A DNA stretch of 64,000 bases from Scortum barcoo (Eukaryota > Chordata > Actinopteri > Centrarchiformes > Terapontidae), in the NCBI GenBank assembly GCA_023238725.1, contig CM041546.1, positions 17,561,492 through 17,625,491 on the forward strand. Direction: 5' to 3'. Position 1 is the first letter of the stretch; every line of letters starts with the position of its first letter. The notes below the pieces were generated by a model. It was not told the origin of the DNA and did no database searches. It was given only the letters and a program-made list of their open reading frames with translations. Shown in pieces: positions 36,970-59,068 of the stretch. The translations under genes were made by a program, and so were the position numbers.

Positions 36970-39189
36970 TCAAACAAAAAACAATTTTTACCATGGAATG
37001 GGTAAAAAAAAGATATATGCATCGCAGAAATTCCCCTCATTCCAGATGGAAATAGAAACGCATTAAACAAGCGGAGAGGTCTGGCACACCATACCTCATT
37101 ATTCATGTTTCTACTTATAAATCTGTCCAAGTTCCCCCCAATTCAACAGTTAAATCTGAATGTTGGGACTGCTACTGTAATATTTACTATTATGTAAGTT
37201 TTACAACCCATGTATTTACCCTTGGGCGTATTACTGCGTCTTTTGTGCTTGGAGATTTAAAAGTGACTTCATAAATATCACAGCCAAAAGATATACCATC
37301 ATGTCACTGACCAGAAGTAACGCAGCGTCATCACAAACATGACATTAACTCGACGTGGAGAGCTCCGCAGCACCACTAATGTCACACAGTCTCTATACTG
37401 TCCACGCTGTATAATTGCACTGACTGGGCCTGCATTACCTTACAGTTTAACAAATGAAGTCCGTATTACATCTGTCACCTATCTGAGACGCCTCACTTAG
37501 TCACATCATTTTCCCCTCGTCCCTCATAAGCGTGGCTAATAAAATGTAAAGATGGGAGATAATATACCAATGACTGAGTTTTATTAAGAACGTAATGGCA
37601 ATATCATTGTTGCAATGATACTAAGACATCTAAGATGAAGGGCGGCGGAAGTGAGCGTGACATCACAGGCAAAAGTATGTTCTACCGGCTTTATTTCATT
37701 ATTGGTTAAGCTTCCTTATTAGGGACAGGGGGCGATGCAGCGTTGCCTTTGATAAAGCAAGGCAATTTCAGCAGCTGCTACGGAGCCAAATTACAGTTGT
37801 ACATCATGCAGCTCTCTCTCTCTCTCTCTCTCCACAACTTCTCCTCGGTCGTCCCTCTCCTCTGGCTCTCTCCGTCTGGAAGGACCCTGCCTGCGATGTT
37901 GATCTCCATGTTGCCCGCACAGTGAAGCAGAAAGGCTGAGAGAGAGGAGAGAGTTCGCGGCAGCTGAAGCGGCAGACGACAGCCCCATCTAGAGATTGCA
38001 TGAAGTCATTGAGAGGTATCGGAGGCGCTGGAAGTCGTCGAGGTTCATGCTGACTCAGTAGACGTGGTCTTGTTTCTGAACTGTACTACAGACTCAGAAT
38101 CTACTGACAGTGCTGTCAAGTGCTTCTGTCTTATCACATCAGGAGTGGAGTGCTTCAGACCCCCCGTAATGTCCATCTGTTTAGTGTTGAACTACAACAT
38201 CTCGTTGGGTCTGTTTCTAAGACAGCATCGGACAAGAAAACTAACTACTAAGACCTCACAAATACTCCAAAAATACCTTTTAACTAAATGAGTTGTATAA
38301 CATATGTTAATGTTTACATTTTCCTTGCACAGTTTGATATTATGGTTATATATTATTGTTTTATGTTATATTTTAATGTTATATCAATATTGTTTTATGC
38401 GTGAACATTTTTCAACATGATCAAACAAAACATGTATTTCTCTTTACAATTTATTGTAATGTGTGAAATATTATCAGTTAATAAATAAAGAGGTTCATAT
38501 TGAGTTACAATTTTACAACTTTCCAGATTGGAATTACGACTCAACTGGTACAAACCTGTCTAATGAGTTTGTTTTTATAAATCACATTAAATTCTATTAA
38601 GTAAGTAAATGGTTTTATTAACAAAGGAAACACTAATGGGACAATGGTGAAAAGATGCTGGGGATTAAAGGCATCCACCCAATGTTTTATTTAATCTAGC
38701 TGTTTAATCACCTGATTAATGATTTTTGGATTTTGCTTTTTATTGCAACTTCGTTGGCTCCTCACTTTATTTAGGATGTTTTCGTTTTTTTTTTATCTCA
38801 AGTGTATTCAGACCAAAAAAAACACAAATAATAATTACTATTTAAATTGGTGTGTATATTTGGTACCTTGTATTTCAGTCTTTTCATGCTTCTCATGTAT
38901 GTAGTAGATGATCATACAGTGTTTTAAATGAACTTCATTTGTTCTTGTGCTTCTGTTGCTGTGATACTTGAATTTCCCCACTTGGGATCAATAAAATGTG
39001 TCTCCCTTTATCAGCATTAAAAGGACAATTTTGAATACAGTTTTTGAGTAACCTCATTAAAACAAGTTCTTCCTGGGCTCTATATCCACCTTGAGGTCTG
39101 ACAAAAACTGCTCTGCACTGAGGCCAAATGACCTTCAGAACATCACAAACATGAGCCCACCCCTTCTCTGAATATGAAGTGATTTGCAG
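36970..39189. other. non-coding; (CT)n tract
   Basis: No gene supported. A (CT)n tract lies at 37811-37832. 'tgaatttccccacttgggatcaataaaat' at 38968-38997 is a repeat-type tail, not a gene poly(A) signal. Confidence 0.55.
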
Positions 39190-39640
39190 ATCAACAAACC
39201 GTCAGCCTGACAGGCCTAACTTATCTGCCATTAGGCCGTCGAGATATCACACTTTGCTTTAATTCACCATCTTTCAGAGTGTCACACTTTATATTCCTTG
39301 GCATGGGTAGGCTACATGCGGATGCATAATTTATCTCAAATTAGCGCCTATTTGAGTAAGCATCAAAGCAAGGCAGCTAAGGTTGGAGGAGAGCTTAAGG
39401 AACCGCAGGGAAACCATGGCCAGGATTAATGCGGGAGATTTTTATAAGAAATTACTGGCTTAATGAAGTGGATAAAAAAGCTGTCAGTGTTTTATTGCAT
39501 CTAAATTGTGTGGAAGTGGTGTTTAGCTGTCTCGCCTACTCCCCACATAATGGGTCGTGACAGTAGCTGTGAGGCTTATTTAACTTAACTGGTGAATAAC
39601 TTGCATGGCAAAGCTATTCAGTGAGTTGTTTTTATATGCA
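39190..39640. other. CNE-like block
   Basis: One of the best candidates: about 300 bp without simple repeats and rich in TAAT/ATTA words (caaattagcgcc, ccaggattaatgcgg). It includes gcggatgcataatttatctc, an octamer-like POU word. It is the CNE-like block nearest the rragc 3' end. Conservation untested. Confidence 0.4.
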
Positions 39641-41402
39641 CTAAACCAGTAAGGGGATTTTTCCCCCCCTCTCACTCATTATAATGCCATATGAACAACA
39701 GCCAACTCAAGAAAAAAAGTGACAATTAACAGTGTATCTACTTCCACATTAGAGCATCAGTGAAAATGCTTTTTGAGCATTTTAGCAAAGCATTAGAAAG
39801 TCTGGTAACATATAGAAAATATCCAGGAAACATGACTACTCAACTACTGTACAAATTGGACATGATCTAAAGCCTATGTTTCATCAATATTGAATAATCC
39901 AATTTACTCTAGTGTTGTGCAGGCCCAATAAATGTTCACAGTGGTTACAGAAGCTGCTGACATTTACAGTCGCACTTTAACAGGCTGTATAATTCACCGT
40001 ACAGGTTCAGCAAATGATGCATGCTTACTGTAAATTTAGCAAGGATGAGAGCAGATACTGAGCTGGGAGACGGGGCAAAGATTAATAACAATACACTGTG
40101 GGGGGGACAGTAAATGGTCCGACAGCGCCATCTTGTGCTTGATCACAGTCTTGCATTAGATTAGATGGTACGTTTATGGCTAATAGTGCTGACTCATTTT
40201 GTTCTTAATACTTAATACTGGGAGGTTTCTCACCTCAAATATATCCATATGGCCAAGGAAGATGATTTGGCTTCTGAAATGACTTTCTGTTGCTTTAATA
40301 TGCTGCTGGACCAATTATTACATAGACAAAAACAACATTTTATTTTTAATTTATTTCACATGGTATAGCATCACAATACAAGAAATCAATCATCCATCAC
40401 AGTTCTGATGTGCAAGTGTTTATTTTCAGGTGACTGATAATGACTGGGTTGAGAAGATCTCAGGCCTGTTTTCAAGAAGCAAGTCAACAAGTTACCCAAA
40501 TAACTTTTTGCAGAGTGAAACTGAAAAAGTTCTTCTAATCTGGAACGTGAACATCTCATGGGCTTTTGCTCTGCAAAACTATCACGACAACACGTTAATC
40601 CCGCTTCGTGAGTCGGGGTCCTGGTCTATAGATGCAGCCAGAGGTCCCACATCTCACCCGATATAAACAAACAGAAAACGCAGGCATGAACATCTTATGT
40701 GTCGTTGTAATGGCAAAAGTTATGAAATTTGGTCTTTTTCTCCTCCTTTTATCTGTTTAATTTTCTCGATTAGTTTCATTGTCACTGTCTCGCCTTTGAG
40801 CATGATGAGCAGCGTTGTGGCTGATACATGTTGACAACACACTGATGTATGCATGCTTGGAATGGGTATATTTTGTTCTTGTGATCCCCGCTAAACAGAG
40901 CCAAACTAAATATAAAAACATGGGTAAGATCGTTTTGGGGCAGGACTGAGACTGTTGGTGGAAAAACATGCACGTTTCAACCAGTTCATATAATCATCCC
41001 AAAATGTGGAGCATGAACCACCATCCGTCAGTCCTGCACTTCAACCAGACCCGATACTCAGTTGGCAACAAATAAGGTTCTAATCATGACTGTAATCATG
41101 ATTAAAACTAATCGTAGTTTCATCCTTCTGGATCATTTCATCGTTTTGGCAGTGCTTTTGCAAAGACTGTTTCCAAATTCCCAGCCAAACAAATTTTTTT
41201 TACGACCTATCGCAAAGTCAATCAAAAGTTTGATTTTCAATGGAGAGCACACACACAGAAAAGTTAATTTCACTGATTGAAAAGAGTTTAATTATGCTAA
41301 GCTGCTGTTATTCAGAAGGACATACTCTTTCTGTAAAGGTCCTTCACCAGTACAGACAAAAGGGCCCAGTCTGGGATCTAATCAAAACCTTTCATTGGCA
41401 TG

Positions 41403-41437
<35 letters not shown>

Positions 41438-42237
41438 TATGTACCTGTGCACACACTCATACAATCATACATTCACTCACACGAGACAAGAGAAGTCAGA
41501 TGGACAGCACAATCCCTTTTCGGTCTGCTAACAAAACCTTTTTTCCCCTTCACAAGTGAAACCAAAAAGCGAGTTTTGGGCAGCATTCAGGTAGGGTGAG
41601 GTGAGTGGTGGTGAGAGAAAGCTTGCACAGCAGACAAGCTTCATCTACATAAGGCCATCTCTGAACAGGTGTGGGTTAGGACTAACAGTTCACATCCACC
41701 ATCTTTTTTTTTTTTTCTTATTAATCAGCACAGAAGTGGTCGGGGGGTTCATCACTGGGCAGATTCCTGAAAACTGACATCACAGTTTGTCCATAGCAAG
41801 AGGTCATAACAACAGGGTTTGTTTTTTCCTCCTCACATTGTTCATTTAGAGGGACCAGCAGCTAATTATCACAGCCTTTGACCGCTTTAGGAAATCCAAA
41901 GAAAGATCCTGAACCTTTTGTTCCTGTCCAGGTGCAGCTTTAATCTCTCGATTTCCTCGCAGCCAAGGCGGTGCCTCGCGTTCGCCTGAAACGAATGCTT
42001 GAATTTCCCTTCGCTTGAGAAGCCTGACCCCGCTGTGCTCCAGTGCTGCCTCGTACACACTCTTGGCTCAAGCCGTCTCTCAGTATTTTAGGTGCTGGGA
42101 GCAAGGGATTGTGATTCGCACGGCGGTGAACCCCAGTTCAGTAGTCTCTCCTCTACAGGCACCCTGGCCCTTTCCCATCTTTCCTCTCTTCCACCCTCTT
42201 TTTGCTTCTTTTTTATTTTTTTATTTTGCATCAGTGT
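39641..42237. other. non-coding upstream flank of rragc 3' end
   Basis: Includes the rragc 3' UTR at its right edge (extent unknown), a (CA)n at 41406-41435 and a 12/14 CTCF-like word (agcgccatcttgtgc) near 40126-40140. No protein gene. Confidence 0.5.
41406..41435. repeat. (CA)n microsatellite
   Basis: 15 CA units. Confidence 0.95.
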
Positions 42238-53937
<11,700 letters not shown>

Positions 53938-54270
53938 TTTGACCTGACGACGGTCGCTACCCCCTGCCCCCCCCTCCCCGTTACCAGTTGGCCGCCGCGC
54001 CCGTGTTTGTGTCGGACAGTCGGTGCGCGGCTCGAACCGGCGTCACACAGTCAAAATAGTTGGTCAATATCGCCCGGGCTGCTTGGAAACACCGAGCGTG
54101 ATCCCACACGTTTCCTTAGGATTTCCTCTCTCCCGTGGAAAAAAAACTGCCCTATTGTCCCGCCCCTTTTGTTCTGATTGGCTGTCCGAGTTCCTACGTG
54201 AAAAGCGATTGGCCGGGCCGAGCTGTCACTCCGCTGAGGTTCATCGCTGTCACCTGACTCAGTGCTCAGT
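53938..54270 (-). promoter_or_regulatory. rragc: rragc promoter region (GC box, paired CCAAT boxes, AP-1-type site)
   Basis: Just upstream of the rragc ATG the sequence is CpG-rich. It carries a GC box (CCCGCCCC, 54159-54166) and two CCAAT boxes in rragc orientation (GATTGG on plus at 54176-54181 and 54207-54212). A perfect AP-1 core TGACTCA lies at 54255-54261, overlapping GTCACCTGAC (54249-54258). The last is one base from the MiT/TFE CLEAR element. No TATA box was seen. Paired NF-Y sites with a GC box fit a housekeeping promoter. Confidence 0.6.
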
Positions 54271-54470
54271 CGGGCTTGTTTGGTGCCCTATCACCCGAAT
54301 GAGTGGCAAACATACGCCCCCGAGACAGCTGTTTAAAGCCGTTTTGAGTTTGCAGTATTAATACAACATTTACACGTTTTTATTCGCTGTATATAAAAGC
54401 GAACATTTCAGGGAGGTTGTTAAAAAGGAACCTAACAGAAAGTGTGTAGCTCCGGTACTCTGCGACATTA

Positions 54471-54484
54471 CCAGCAGATGGCGG
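54471..54484 (+). promoter_or_regulatory. CTCF-consensus site between rragc and mycbp
   Basis: CCAGCAGATGGCGG matches every position of the core consensus CCASYAGRKGGCRS. It lies about 530 bp upstream of each divergent start codon. Occupancy cannot be known from sequence. Confidence 0.6.
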
Positions 54485-55012
54485 CAGACACTCACTATAG
54501 TAACGGCTAGGCTTTCAAGGTCGTTTTGAAATTTCGGAATTAATTTAGAAAAACTCTGGAAAGACAGAAAAAAAGGTATTTTCCACAATATACGCTTGGC
54601 TAAGTAGAGGATATTAAGCGATAACATACTTACACATTAATTAGAGCATTAATAAGTCCAAAATATTGTTTTATTACGTTTTTAAAAAGATATGTAACGT
54701 GTTACAATGCACACTTGAATTAGAGTGTGTGTCTTTTATCCGGGTTTTTAGCAATGACTTTACGATTTGTAATAACACTTAGGTACATAAGTTGAAAAAA
54801 CTAAAATCAATAGACAATGCGGACTTCTGCGGTGACCAATGCTCGTCTTTGAAAGAGATGTTTATTTTTACGAGGGCACCCGAAGGCAGCACTTGAACAT
54901 AGTCGTTGGTCGAATAAACGAAACTGAACTTTATTTGTCAATGTCGACTGTTTGATATCAAGCGGGACACAGCATATATAAGAACAAGGTCCACTTTATA
55001 GGCCTCATCATC

Positions 55013-55027
55013 ATGGCACACTATAGA
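55013..55027 (+). CDS. mycbp: mycbp coding exon 1 (5 codons)
   Basis: ATG-GCA-CAC-TAT-AGA followed by donor GTAAGT. MAHY matches the invariant vertebrate start (MAHYK in human), which fixes this very short exon. Confidence 0.92.
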
Positions 55028-57665
55028 GTAAGTGTGTTAGCTGTCGTTTTATGTCACGCCGGTGCTCTGTAGAAAGTGTTTTTCGTGTCGTACATGTAAT
55101 GGAGCTAAGCTAACACTAGCGAGGTGTTGATGAGTGAGGGAGCTGAGCACCTGTGACCCCTCCTGTTTGTAGTTTTTATCATGATTTATGACTAAAGTTG
55201 GAGGGTTAATGTCAACAAAACAACTACAACCTTAATTTTGACTTATATGTTTCTTGCTGAAGGTCATAATTGGACCTTTTTATGGGAGGTAGAAACTCTT
55301 GGAAATGACTAATAACCTGCATCTTTAGGCAAATGAAGGTGATTTAGCTTAGTAGGATAAAGTCATTTTTACCATGCTGTTTAACATTTACATTTATATA
55401 TCTGAGGACTGAGTCATGTAATCATTTGTTGATAATAAATGTCTGTTTTTTCCTCCCCCAGGGTCCAGATCCAAAAAGGGAGCAGTTTCGGAGGTACCTG
55501 GAGAAAACTGGTGTTGTTGACAGTCTCACCAGTGGTATGTCGCCTTTTCTCACCTGGCTCTGGGCATTATTCAAAACTTCACTTTGGACAGGGAAAGCAA
55601 ATAAATCAACCTTGGAGAGTTGAAGACAAGGTTTCAGATTTGTTTAGATGGTCAACACAGATCATCTTCAGAGAGGACTGAACTGAATATACCAATAAAA
55701 AGTAACATTGAGTTGCTGTGATTAATTAAAGACACCAAATTATCAGATAATGGGATACTTTAGAGTCACATTAACTGTCTTAGTAGTTAGAGCCAAGTAC
55801 TTTTGTAAAATTTCAATACCTTGTACCAAATTTGAACTACTTTATATACTTTATAAAGCTGAATATGTCCCCCAGGGATCAATAAAGTTTTATACTGATG
55901 TATAATATTACATCATAATTTATTTGTTGATTACATTTTGTGTTATTTATCTGAATCTGCAAGTTCCCAAGTAACTAAAGTTATCATATAAATATGTGGT
56001 GAAGTAAAAAGTACAATATTCGCCTCTAAAATGTAGTTGACTAAAAGTATGAAGTTGCAGAAAAGGAAAAATACTGAAGTAAAGGAAAAATAACCTCAAA
56101 ATTGTATTTAAATGCAATACTTGAGTAAATGTACTTTTACTTTTCACCACTGACAAAAGCTGAATTTCAGTACTGACAACAAAATATTTTGATAAGTCAC
56201 ATAGAGGAATATAAAATACTACACGGCCCTTTTTTCTGACAAGAGAACAAATGAAATGGCAAATCAAATGTGTATTGACACAAAGTAGATTAGAGTTTGG
56301 TAAATTGTTATTCAGGAAACAAGTAAACAAAGTTAAAGTCAAAAGGACTACCATTTTGTGTGAATGCCTGCTCTCTCAGTAGTCCCTTCTGTTCTTGTGC
56401 ATTCGTATTTTATTTTATTTTTTTGTCCCTCTTGGTTTTCAGTTCTTGTGGCTTTGTATGAACAAGCAGAAAAGCCCAGCAATGCTCTGGAGTATCCTTC
56501 TGAACACGCTGAACCACTGAGCTGTTGCTGATATCGCCTCACAGTTCAGTTGCTTAAGTGAGCTGAGCCATGAATGGATTAAAGTTCATGTTCCCATTCA
56601 AGACTCTAAACAAAAAAAAGAAAGAAAAATACTCATAATCCAGTTAATAAATGAGGTCACTGTTTGCCGTCGATTCTTTAACCTGCTCCCTGTAGATTCG
56701 TCAAAGAGCATCTCGGTGCTGCTGGCCTGGCCTCAGCCGACACTGAGGCTCTGCAGCAGGAGGTGATTGACTTGAGGCAGAGGTGTGCATGTCTGGCAGA
56801 GGAAAACAAAGACCTGAAAACAAGGGTAAGCTTTTTCTGGGTGTTACTGTAAACCTTTTATTATTAAGTTCAGCCAGCATGCTGTTTAAAGCACCTAAAT
56901 AACAACAAGAGGTGAACAGCAGGCTTATCAGATGGGTGGAGCATTATCTCTCCAGCTCTTTACTCTTTATACAAACAGATGGAGGAGTAACTCGTCTGAT
57001 GTTCTCAGTGTTGTGCTTTCTGCTGGTTTGATCACTGTAGATGAAACAAAATGCTATGGACGTATAGATGAGTTTGTTGATTTGGTGTCAGGCCAGTTTT
57101 CTTCAGCTAAATACCAATAAAATGAAAGATTTCAGAACAAGCAGAAAGACACACCAACAACTAGCTATTTATGGTGACTGTACTGAATTTCTGAAAGACT
57201 GTCTGCCGTGGACAAATGCAGGTTTTTCTTTGTTCTGTTTCATTGCTAGTTAGATTGTTAATGACTGTTGAATGATTGATGCTCAGTGAGTCCTGAGTGG
57301 CGAGATAACGGTGAAAAATCCTCAGTGATGTATCATGTGTGGTGAAGATGAGGTACTTCCATCAGATATCCTTCATACCGTCCAGCAGAGCTCTGTTAAA
57401 GAAATCCTTGTGACATGATGGTTTCACCTGCATTTTGTGTCTTGATTTATGACAGTCCGTGAAGTTGTTGTGGGGCATTCTGCCATTTAATGTCTGTTAA
57501 ACTGTGATGTGTTTTGTTGCATTTGTCTGACTGTTGCCGCAGACAAAAGAGGTATTTTCAAAACAATAATAAAATAAAGTAACTTACGTCAATGTCTTTT
57601 CACCTCCCTCCCTCCAGCTGCAGCGTTATGAACCTGCATCAGAAGATGGAGCCACAGCTGACTAG
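55013..57665 (+). CDS. mycbp: c-Myc-binding protein (MYCBP/AMY-1), 5 coding exons, 104 aa
   Basis: MYCBP is a small protein that binds the c-MYC N-terminus and is also found with AKAP-family proteins and in the cytoplasm and nucleus. Five exons (15+73+49+130+48 nt) join in phase to 104 codons and stop; human is 103 aa. The order of elements is MAHYR, the conserved PKREQFRRYLEKTGVVDSL block, LVALYEQAEKP, FVKEHLGAA, then a heptad-rich C-terminal helix (about residues 64-95, ALQQEVIDLRQRC onward) and an acidic tail after RYEP. Introns are 55028-55461, 55535-56442, 56492-56695 and 56826-57617, all GT-AG. It is head-to-head with rragc (1,075 bp between start codons) and convergent with gja9. The first exon encodes only five residues. 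Confidence 0.96.
55462..55534 (+). CDS. mycbp: mycbp coding exon 2
   Basis: 24 codons plus 1 nt, GPDPKREQFR to VVDSLTS. The acceptor is a pyrimidine tract ending CCCCCAG|GG and the donor is G|GTATGT. Confidence 0.95.
55900..56160 (+). repeat. teleost interspersed repeat in mycbp intron 2
   Basis: 'tgaagtaaaaagtacaatattcgcctc', 'actgaagtaaag' and 'cttgagtaaatgtacttttacttttcaccactg' match the 'agtacttgagtaaatgtactt' family, plus orientation. Confidence 0.8.
56443..56491 (+). CDS. mycbp: mycbp coding exon 3
   Basis: Completes a Val, then LVALYEQAEKPSNAL and GA of a split Glu. Acceptor GGTTTTCAG|TT; donor GA|GTATCC. Confidence 0.94.
56696..56825 (+). CDS. mycbp: mycbp coding exon 4
   Basis: Completes the Glu, then 43 codons from FVKEHLGAAG through the coiled-coil segment to DLKTR. 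Acceptor CCCTGTAG|A; donor AGG|GTAAGC. Confidence 0.95.
57618..57665 (+). CDS. mycbp: mycbp coding exon 5 (terminal)
   Basis: 15 codons LQRYEPASEDGATAD and stop TAG at 57663-57665. The acceptor CCCTCCAG follows a CCTCC-rich tract. YEP followed by an acidic tail is the conserved C-terminus of the family. Confidence 0.95.
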   Translation: MQRYEPASEDGATAD

Positions 57666-58081
57666 ACCTCAGAGGAGCTTTGGTTTAATGAATATATTCT
57701 TTGGTTTATATTGATGTCACTTTGAATTTAAAGACAAGACGACACTGTTAAGTGAAAGCCAAGAAGTTTTATGCAGCTGTGCTGTTTTTTTGTAAATGAT
57801 ACTAGTTTGTACTTTGTTTCTTAGAAACTAACTTATTCTGTACATCAGTGTATATAAGTTTTTTTTTTTTCTTGTTCTTTCAGTCTTTAAAGCGCACTCT
57901 GTTGGGACCGGACAAGTCACTTTTTTTCTTTTTGAGGGCTCTATGTGAGAAAGTAACCAATGTCTGTATTTTTTGACATTGTTATAAACACACACAGATG
58001 TCCTGCCCACAGATCCAAATGACAGTGTGTAACAAAGTTTTCATGTCAAGTAAACAGCTCAAAAATATAAGTTGCTGGTAA

Positions 58082-58087
58082 AATAAA
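58082..58087 (+). terminator. mycbp: mycbp poly(A) signal
   Basis: Canonical AATAAA 417 nt past the mycbp stop, followed about 20-40 nt later by a GU-rich stretch (gttgttgtgttactgtgt). This layout suits cleavage near 58,100. It leaves just under 1 kb before the gja9 stop codon on the opposite strand. Confidence 0.7.
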
Positions 58088-58649
58088 GAGCACTCTTGTA
58101 ATGAAAGGGGTTGTTGTGTTACTGTGTAATCTCTAAACAGCATTATATTAATCAGGTCTTTTATTCTGTATGTCAGTATTTCATAACGGTCATTACACTG
58201 ATGAAGAACCAAATCCCTTTAAGAAACCAACCAACAAACAATCATATGGAGACAAATTAAGACTTCGGGGACCAGAGCACATCTGGTTTTCTATCAGGTT
58301 CAGTTAGATTTAATAATTTTCAAGCATCTCATTCAGGGACAAACAGTGACAAATATAAAGCAGAACATTAATTCAACAGTAGTCTTGTTGCTGAGGACAG
58401 CACTGCCATGTTAGCTGCTTATTGATATGCTCAGGAAACTGATGAGTGTTCAGTACTGAAAGCTTCCCCCACACAGGAGAGAGGACAGATTTTTTTCATT
58501 GTGGACTAAAATACAGGCAATGTCAAAACATATACTTACATCAGTACGGTCAACTTGTTACTTCTCCATTTGGGAGATTACTAAATGAAGAACACTTCTT
58601 ATGACAGCTTGTCAATATTTGTATCCATCTAATCTTGTCTTCAATCATC

Positions 58650-58875
58650 AACGTGTGATGCAGCTATTGGCTTGAAATGATAACTGTTGATAAATTATTT
58701 TTTCATGTTAAATTTCTAGTCATTAATGCTATTAGTCACAATATTGAAAATATATAAATTCTTTCATTATTGATTAACATGTCAATCATTTTCTTAATCA
58801 GTAACTTGTTTGTTTCAGAAAATGGTGAAAAATATTCTTTCTTATTGTAATATGTCACAAAAAGCAAATGTACAT
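58650..58875. repeat. teleost interspersed repeat relic between mycbp and gja9
   Basis: 'catgtcaatcattttcttaatcag' followed by 'tcagaaaatggtgaaaaat' fits the 'gattaatcgattagt' family. It sits in the convergent spacer. Confidence 0.6.
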
Positions 58876-59068
58876 GGGAGTTGCATTACTTTAACTGCAG
58901 TGAGTTTTTAAAGCATGCCACATAATTTAGACTAACATTTTAAAGAATAAAAAATAAACTCTCACCAGTCAGGAGGCAGCCTACAGTGCTGTCAAATCCA
59001 TAAGTTAAATGCAGTAATGATCAATAAAGCAGATAATGCAAATAGGAAAACTGTTCACATCTGAATCT

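Noticed and set aside
38968..38997. AATAAA in 'cccacttgggatcaataaaat' as a gene poly(A) signal
   Set aside because: The phrase is a common tail of dispersed fish repeats; a similar one is at 55870-55890 within a mycbp intron. No gene ends there.
54026..54040. tRNA B-box-like word (GGTTCGAGCC on minus)
   Set aside because: The flanks do not form a T-arm, anticodon arm or acceptor stem.
57571..57585. AATAAAATAAA as the mycbp poly(A) signal
   Set aside because: It lies inside intron 4, upstream of the last coding exon.
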